NCBI RefSeq assembly: GCF_026241855.1
Contig: NZ_JAPJDC010000001.1
Coordinates: 2,604,001 to 2,668,000, forward strand
From: Curtobacterium flaccumfaciens pv. betae
GTDB lineage: Bacteria; Actinomycetota; Actinomycetes; Actinomycetales; Microbacteriaceae
DNA length: 64,000 bases
Direction: 5' to 3'
A program made the translations under genes and the position numbers. The stretch's first letter is position 1; each line of letters begins with the position of its first letter. Of the stretch, positions 59,033-64,000 are shown in pieces. Below the pieces are notes generated by a model. It worked only from the letters and a program-made list of their open reading frames with translations, did no database searches and was not told the DNA's origin.

Positions 59033-60777
59033 GCGGGTACCTCCTGCGGGACGGCTGCGGAGCCGTCGGCGCGTTCGTCCGTGTGCTCGTCGGGGTGTGC
59101 GTCGGGGTGTGCGTCGGTGTGGTCGGCGACCCAGGCGTACGAGGCCGGGGCGGTGGGGTCGGTGTCGGGGTGGTCGGTGCGGGCGTGCGCCCCGCGGGAC
59201 TCGGTGCGGGCCTCGGCGGCGAGCGCGACGAGTCGCGCCAGGTCGAGCAGCGCACGGTCCTCGTGCTCGCGCACGCCGCCGCCGGTCGGCGCCGTCAGCG
59301 CGTCGAGGTCGCGGCGTGCGCTGGCCAGCCCGACGGCGTCACGGAGCAGCCCGACGCGGTCCGTCATGACGGACTGGACCGCCTGCCGGACGGCGCCCAC
59401 GTCGTCGAGGTGGGTCGCGCCTCCAGGCAGGGTCGGACTGGGCCCACGCCTGCCGGTTCCGGCGCGCTGCGGAGCCTGCGGAGCGGCGTGACGGCCGAGC
59501 AGGTGGGGAGAGGCGCGGATCGCGTCGGCCGCTCGGGGCACCCTGGTCACGTGGAGACCGGCGTCCCCGCGCAGGCGGAGCAGGCCGGGTCGCGGTGCAG
59601 CGACCGCGTCCGCTGCGCGGACCGCGAAGACGAGTCCCTCGAGCAGGGAGTTCGAGGCGAGCCGGTTGGCGCCGTGGACCCCGGTGCAGGCGGCTTCACC
59701 GACGGCGAGGAGTCCGGGCAGGCTGGTGCGGCCCTCGGCGTCGGTGGCGATGCCGCCCATCGAGTAGTGCGCGGCCGGTGCGACGGGGACGCCTTCGCGG
59801 GTCCAGTCGAAGCCGGCGGCGCGGGTGGCCCGGGTGAGTCCGGGGAACCGCGTGACCAGGAACCCGGCGTCGAGGCCGGTGGCGTCGAGGAGCACGGGTG
59901 CGCCGCCCTGGTCGCGCACCGCGGCGGCGATCCCCCGGGCGACGACGTCACGCGGAGCGAGCTCGGCGTCCGGGTGCACGTCGGTCATGAAGCGGTGCCC
60001 GGCGGCGTCGCGCAGGACAGCACCTTCACCCCGGACGGCTTCGGACACCAGGCCGCCACCGGGGACGGCCAGCCGCGTCGGGTGGAACTGGACGAACTCC
60101 AGGTCGGCGAGGACGGCGCCGGCGCGCCAGGCGGCGGCGACCCCGTCACCGGTCGCGACCAGGGGGTTCGTCGTCTCGCGGTACAGGTGCCCGGCTCCCC
60201 CGGAGGCGATGACGACGGCGTCCGCGTCGAGCCGGCGGGGTTCCCCGAGCAGGTCGAGGACGTCGACGCCGACGACCACGCCGCCGCGGACGACCAGGTC
60301 GGTCAGGCTCGTGCGCTCGAGGATCGTGACGTGTCGGCGGTGCAGTGCCGCGATGAGGGTGCGTTCGATGGCGGCTCCGGTCGCGTCACCGTCGGCGTGC
60401 ACGACGCGCCACCGGCCGTGCGCGGCCTCACGACCGCGGGCGAGGTCGTCGCCGTACCGGTCGAGGGTCGCCGGGTCCGACGACCGGTCGAAGGGCACCC
60501 CGAGGGCGAGCAGGTCGCGGACGCGGGCCGGGCCGTCGGTGCACAGGACCTCGACGGCCCGGGCGTCGGCGCTGCCCGCCGCAGCGACGTGGGTGTCGGC
60601 CTGGTGCAGCGCCGCGGAGTCGTCGGCGCCGAGCGCCACCGCGATCCCGCCCTGGGCGTACGCGGTGGCGCTGTCGGCGAGCGCCCCCTTCGTCACCAGG
60701 GTGACGTCGTGCAGGGCACTGGCCCGGATCGCTGCGGTCAGGCCGGCGATGCCGGACCCGACGATGACGACGTGCAC
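59029..60777 (-). CDS. nadB: NadB, L-aspartate oxidase
   Basis: FAD enzyme oxidising aspartate to iminoaspartate for quinolinate. 582 aa. The FAD motif VIVGSGIAGLTAAIR starts the protein, and TDGPARVRDLLALG, EFVQFHPTRL, HYSMGGI and GANRLASNSLLEGLVF are family blocks. Two oddities: an insert (RASPH...RRGPS, DNA 59438-59518) like one in menD, and a His/Asp/Glu-rich C-terminal tail (HPDAHPDEHTDER). GTG 60777 is preceded by GAGGGAGACC. Confidence 0.94.
   Translation of the reverse strand: MHVVIVGSGIAGLTAAIRASALHDVTLVTKGALADSATAYAQGGIAVALGADDSAALHQADTHVAAAGSADARAVEVLCTDGPARVRDLLALGVPFDRSSDPATLDRYGDDLARGREAAHGRWRVVHADGDATGAAIERTLIAALHRRHVTILERTSLTDLVVRGGVVVGVDVLDLLGEPRRLDADAVVIASGGAGHLYRETTNPLVATGDGVAAAWRAGAVLADLEFVQFHPTRLAVPGGGLVSEAVRGEGAVLRDAAGHRFMTDVHPDAELAPRDVVARGIAAAVRDQGGAPVLLDATGLDAGFLVTRFPGLTRATRAAGFDWTREGVPVAPAAHYSMGGIATDAEGRTSLPGLLAVGEAACTGVHGANRLASNSLLEGLVFAVRAADAVAAPRPGLLRLRGDAGLHVTRVPRAADAIRASPHLLGRHAAPQAPQRAGTGRRGPSPTLPGGATHLDDVGAVRQAVQSVMTDRVGLLRDAVGLASARRDLDALTAPTGGGVREHEDRALLDLARLVALAAEARTESRGAHARTDHPDTDPTAPASYAWVADHTDAHPDAHPDEHTDERADGSAAVPQEVPA
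59438..59518. repeat. In-frame repeat insert, copy in nadB
   Basis: Starts CTGGGCCCACGC and ends GTGGGGAGAGGCGCGG on the + strand like the menD copy at 762-833, with a longer, diverged middle. Read in the same frame (RASPH...RRGPS). It lies between the FAD-binding body and the C-terminal helical domain. Confidence 0.6.
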
Positions 60778-60809
60778 GGTGGTCTCCCTCGTTCGGTCGG
60801 GTCCGCGTC

Positions 60810-62081
60810 TCAGCCGCGGGGCTTGGCCGCGAGCATGCGCTCGAGCGCCACCTTGGCGTCGGCCTGCACGTCGGCGGGGACGACGATCTCGTTGAGGACC
60901 TCGCCGCGGACGAGTGCCTCGAGCACCCAGGCGAGGTAGCCCGGGTGGATCCGGTACATCGTCGAGCAGGGGCAGACGACCGGGTCGAGGCAGAAGATCG
61001 TGTGCTGCGGGTACTCGGCGGCGAGCCGGTTCACCATGTTGATCTCGGTGCCGATCGCGAAGGTGGTCGGCTCGGTGGCCGCGGCGACGGTCTTCCGGAT
61101 CAGGTCGGTGCTGCCGGCGTGGTCGGCGGCGTCGACGACGGCCATCGGGCACTCGGGGTGCACGATGACCTGCACGCCCGGGTGCTCGCGGCGGGCCTGG
61201 TCGATCTGGTCGACGGTGAAGCGGCGGTGCACCGAGCAGAAGCCGTGCCAGAGGATGACCTTCGCCGCTTCGAGGTCGCTCGTCTCGTTGCCGCCGAGGG
61301 GCTTCCGGGGGTTCCACATCGGCATCAGGTCGGTGCTGATGCCCATCGCCTTCGCGGTGTTGCGGCCGAGGTGCTGGTCGGGGAAGAACAGGACGCGCTG
61401 CCCGCGCTCGAAGGCCCACTCGAGCACCGTCGCGGCGTTCGACGAGGTACACACGATGCCGCCGTTGCGACCGCAGAAGGCCTTGAGGTCGGCGGCGGAG
61501 TTCATGTAGGTGACCGGGATCACGGGGACGCGACCGTCGGCGTCGGGCTCGGTGCCGTACACCGCCGTCAGCTCCGCCCACGCCGCCTCGACGCTGTCGA
61601 TGTCCGCCATGTCGGCCATCGAGCAGCCGGCGGCCAGGTTCGGCAGGATCACGCGCTGGTCGTCGCGCGCCAGGATGTCGGCGGTCTCGGCCATGAAGTG
61701 CACCCCGCAGAACACGATCGCCTCGGCGTCGGGCTTCGTCAGGGCGGCGTTCGCGAGCTGGAACGAGTCGCCGAGGAAGTCCGCGTGCCGGACGACCTCG
61801 TCGCGCTGGTAGAAGTGCCCGAGGACGACGACCCGGTCGCCGAGGGTGGCCTTCGCCCGCTCGATGCGCTCGTGGAGCTCGTCGGTCGGGGCCGTCTTGT
61901 ACTCGTCGGGCAGGACACCCTGGCGCGGGGCACTCGTCGGGATGACGTCGGACATCGACGACCCCGGGCCGTACCCGGGGCGGGAGTCGAAGTCCCACGT
62001 CGGCACGGCGAGGTCGGGCGTGCAGGTGCTGCCTGCGGCCCTGCCGTTGGAGATGAGTTCGATCGTCGTGGCGATGGACAC
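60810..62081 (-). CDS. nadA: NadA, quinolinate synthase
   Basis: Iron-sulfur enzyme condensing iminoaspartate with dihydroxyacetone phosphate. 423 aa. The three cluster cysteines are expected in IVFCGVHFMAETADIL, GGIVCTSSNAATV and CLDPVVCPCSTMYRIHPG. GTG 62081 follows AGGAAACC. It lies 8 bp after the nrtR stop, first enzyme gene of the nad operon. Confidence 0.95.
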   Translation of the reverse strand: MSIATTIELISNGRAAGSTCTPDLAVPTWDFDSRPGYGPGSSMSDVIPTSAPRQGVLPDEYKTAPTDELHERIERAKATLGDRVVVLGHFYQRDEVVRHADFLGDSFQLANAALTKPDAEAIVFCGVHFMAETADILARDDQRVILPNLAAGCSMADMADIDSVEAAWAELTAVYGTEPDADGRVPVIPVTYMNSAADLKAFCGRNGGIVCTSSNAATVLEWAFERGQRVLFFPDQHLGRNTAKAMGISTDLMPMWNPRKPLGGNETSDLEAAKVILWHGFCSVHRRFTVDQIDQARREHPGVQVIVHPECPMAVVDAADHAGSTDLIRKTVAAATEPTTFAIGTEINMVNRLAAEYPQHTIFCLDPVVCPCSTMYRIHPGYLAWVLEALVRGEVLNEIVVPADVQADAKVALERMLAAKPRG

Positions 62082-62089
62082 GGGGTTTC

Positions 62090-62797
62090 CTATCGGTTCC
62101 GCTGCTGGTGCTGATCGGCCCCGGTCTGCAGCGGGCCGTTGTCCGCGTAGGCCAGGTCGGGGTTCGAGCGGTACAGCCGGGCCGGACGGTGCCGGCCCCC
62201 GCTCGTGGTCTCGTCGGTCGGCAGGACCGCGTCGGTCTTCTCGACCTGCCGACGGAAGTTCGCGGGGTCGAGTGCTCGGCCGAGCACCGCCTCGTACACG
62301 CCCCGGAGTTCGGCGAGGGTGAAGCGGTCGCCGAGGAACGCCTGCGCGATCCGCGAGTACGACATCTTGTTGCGCAGCCGCCACAGGGCGTACTCGACGA
62401 TGCGGTCGTGATCGAAGGCGAGCGGCGGGTGCTCGTCGGCCAGGAACCACCGGACGTTCCAGTCGTCGGGCACGACGTTCGCCTCGTCCGGGTGCACGAG
62501 CGCCCAGTAGACGATCGACACCACGCGGCTCGGGGAGCGTCCGACGTCACCGAACGCGTACAGCTGCTCGAGGTACCGCGGCTGGACGTTCGTCGTCTCG
62601 CGCAGTCGGGCGGCCGCGGAGTCCTCGAGGCCCTCGTCGTCGCCGACCCAGCCGCCGGGGAGCGCCCAGGAACCCTCGAACGGTTCGGCGACGCGACGGA
62701 CGAGCGGCATCCACAGCGCCGGGGCCCCGGTGTCGGGGTGCGGGCGCAGTGCGACGATCACGGTGGAGACCGCGACGCGGATGCCTGCTTCGTCCAT
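62090..62797 (-). CDS. nrtR: NrtR, Nudix-related repressor of NAD synthesis
   Basis: 235 aa. An N-terminal Nudix domain (WALPGGWVGDDEGLEDSAAARLRETTNVQ), with the catalytic Nudix box degenerate so it binds rather than hydrolyses an ADP-ribose ligand, is followed by a winged HTH (MSYSRIAQAFLGDRFTLAELRGVYEAVLGRALDPANFRRQV). Known NrtR proteins repress NAD genes until ADP-ribose rises. The inverted arms upstream are a likely operator, controlling itself and nadABC. Confidence 0.92.
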   Translation of the reverse strand: MDEAGIRVAVSTVIVALRPHPDTGAPALWMPLVRRVAEPFEGSWALPGGWVGDDEGLEDSAAARLRETTNVQPRYLEQLYAFGDVGRSPSRVVSIVYWALVHPDEANVVPDDWNVRWFLADEHPPLAFDHDRIVEYALWRLRNKMSYSRIAQAFLGDRFTLAELRGVYEAVLGRALDPANFRRQVEKTDAVLPTDETTSGGRHRPARLYRSNPDLAYADNGPLQTGADQHQQRNR

Positions 62798-62803
62798 GGT
62801 GGA

Positions 62804-62850
62804 GATAGTGTCAATCTGACTCGAAGTGTTCGGGTTGGGATGACACTATC
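62804..62850. promoter_or_regulatory. NrtR operator candidate
   Basis: GATAGTGTCA (62804-62813) and TGACACTATC (62841-62850) are perfect inverted 10-mers 27 bp apart, immediately upstream of nrtR and facing acyP. Confidence 0.65.
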
Positions 62851-62941
62851 ACTGCCGACGCGGTGCGCTCGTCACGAGCCGGAAACAGATCGTCACGGGG
62901 CCGAAAACTCCCGGGAGGCCGCCGCGGTTAGCGTGGAGGAC

Positions 62942-63223
62942 ATGACGACGGTGACGAGGGTGCATGCCGTGGTGTCGGGGACGGTCCAGGGGGTCGGCTT
63001 CCGGTACTGGACCGCTCGGAAGGCCGACGGGCTCGACCTCGTCGGCTACGCGAGGAACCTCTGGGACGGCACGGTGGAGGTCGAGGCAGAGGGACCCTCG
63101 GTCGCTGTGGACTCGTTGGTCGAGTGCCTGCGCACCGGGCCGCCGTCAGCGACCGTGACCGACGTCAGCCTGCGGTCGGTGGTACCGCACGGCGACGCCG
63201 ACGGGTTCGCGATCCTGCACTGA
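62942..63223 (+). CDS. acyP: Acylphosphatase
   Basis: 93 aa. The signature VSGTVQGVGFRYWTARKADGLDLVGYARNLWDGTVEVEAEG includes the catalytic Arg and Asn, and the C-terminal VPHGDADGFAILH is usual. It hydrolyses acylphosphates. ATG 62942 is 7 nt after TAGCGT (62929-62934), leaderless. Divergent from nrtR. Confidence 0.93.
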   Translation: MTTVTRVHAVVSGTVQGVGFRYWTARKADGLDLVGYARNLWDGTVEVEAEGPSVAVDSLVECLRTGPPSATVTDVSLRSVVPHGDADGFAILH

Positions 63224-63390
63224 GCCGACGTGCGTGGGAGCTGCGCCGACGACCGGCGTGCTCGGCACCGATCGTTCACCTGCGGATGTCGGAGCGAAGC
63301 GGAATAATCGCATCCACTCAGGGAGTTGGCCTGTCTGCGCGTCCTGCGCCACACCCGTTCCACCCGTCGTGACCCACCAGGAGCACCCGC

Positions 63391-64000
63391 ATGACCCAGG
63401 CCGTCGATTCCGCCCCCCGCACGGGAAGCGTCTCGCAGCCGTCCGCTGCCGAGACCCGACTCGTGATCGGGCTGCTGCTCGTCTCCGCGTTCGTCGTCAT
63501 CCTCAACGAGACCATCATGGGCGTGGCCCTGCCCCGGCTCATGGACGACCTGGACATCAGCGCCGCGACCGGCCAGTGGCTGACCACCGGCTTCCTGCTC
63601 ACCATGGCGGTCGTCATCCCGATCACCGGGTTCCTGCTGCAGCGCTTCAACACGCGACCGGTGTTCGTCTGGGCGATGGGCCTGTTCTCGGTCGGCACGC
63701 TGATCGCCCTGCTCGCGCCGGGCTTCACCGTCCTGCTCGTCGGCCGCATCGTGCAGGCCAGCGGCACCGCGATCATGATGCCGCTGCTGATGACGACGGT
63801 CCTGACCCTCGTCGACCCCGCGCACCGTGGCCGCATCATGGGCAACATCTCGATCGTCATCTCGGTCGCTCCGGCCATCGGCCCGACGATCTCCGGCCTG
63901 ATCCTCAACGCGTTCTCGTGGCGCTGGCTGTTCGGCTTCGTGCTGCCCATCGCGATCGCGGCGCTCATCCTCGGCATGGTCAAGGTGCAGAACGTCTCGA
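63391..64000 (+). CDS. DHA2-family MFS transporter, partial (window end)
   Basis: The frame runs off the window after 203 codons. ATG 63391 follows AGGAG. Helix 1 is LVIGLLLVSAFVVILNETIMGVALPRLM, a DHA2/EmrB signature, followed by WLTTGFLLTMAVVIPITGFLL and motif-C-like sequence MGNISIVISVAPAIGPTISG. Likely a multidrug exporter; the C-terminal part is not visible. Confidence 0.85.
   Translation, partial: MTQAVDSAPRTGSVSQPSAAETRLVIGLLLVSAFVVILNETIMGVALPRLMDDLDISAATGQWLTTGFLLTMAVVIPITGFLLQRFNTRPVFVWAMGLFSVGTLIALLAPGFTVLLVGRIVQASGTAIMMPLLMTTVLTLVDPAHRGRIMGNISIVISVAPAIGPTISGLILNAFSWRWLFGFVLPIAIAALILGMVKVQNVS

Overview
The window comes from the chromosome of a high-GC actinobacterium, most likely Microbacteriaceae and probably Curtobacterium or a close relative. 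The evidence is gene content, not a database match. It has a menaquinone (men) cluster, System II cytochrome c maturation (resA-ccdA-resB-ccsB), a short archaeal-type AspRS, the mini ribosomal protein bS22, DUF4229, DUF5997 and MSMEG_6728-type proteins, an NrtR-nadABC operon and an LAxTG (class E) sortase substrate. Coding is dense, many neighbours overlap by 1 or 4 bp (TGATG, ATGA, GTGA), and at least 24 genes have a TANNNT box only 6-8 nt before the start codon, which suggests leaderless mRNAs. No tRNA, rRNA, IS element, prophage or CRISPR array is seen.

Layout. 1-7.4 kb: menaquinone genes (menD, menB-menE-menA, menC) with small membrane proteins. 7.6-12.4 kb: cytochrome c maturation operon led by a histidine phosphatase. 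12.5-15 kb: SulP transporter and MerR regulator sharing a symmetrical operator, then two small coupled genes. 15.2-17.4 kb: aspS, Dabb and glutaredoxin-like proteins, bS22. 17.5-23.6 kb: BldC-like HTH, ArsR, a Trk/Ktr potassium uptake pair, proC, a cation diffusion facilitator, tadA, upp. 23.6-29.7 kb: repeat-rich intergenic DNA with a tiny leaderless Met/Cys-rich ORF, a winged-helix regulator, then MarR-photolyase-serine hydrolase and a PfkB kinase. 29.8-37.7 kb: regulators, SOD, flavin reductase, an MFS exporter, and a LacI regulator with a two-domain sugar oxidoreductase. 37.8-39.8 kb: riboflavin genes ribE-ribB-ribH behind an FMN riboswitch. 40-43.1 kb: two secreted low-complexity proteins, one with seven chaplin-like repeats and a sortase signal. 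43.2-56.4 kb: GNATs, Lrp, TetR/MFS, a holin-like protein, DUF5997 with a LysR-type effector domain, DNA repair (tag, MSMEG_6728), a sodium/solute symporter and aroQ. 56.4-64 kb: an intergenic multi-hairpin element, the NAD operon (nrtR-nadA-nadB-nadC-cysteine desulfurase), acyP, and an MFS gene cut by the window end.

Most interesting signals: (1) a related 70-80 bp sequence lies in frame inside both menD and nadB; (2) an intergenic region at 56.45-56.64 kb carries several hairpins whose loops show CAGGGG; (3) a leaderless 39-codon ORF ends in Met/Cys-rich sequence and contains its own hairpin; (4) families of long, near-perfect palindromes sit at gene ends; (5) a composite intergenic repeat occurs at 23.7 and 54.8 kb. 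All are observations from sequence by eye and need genome-wide searches to confirm.
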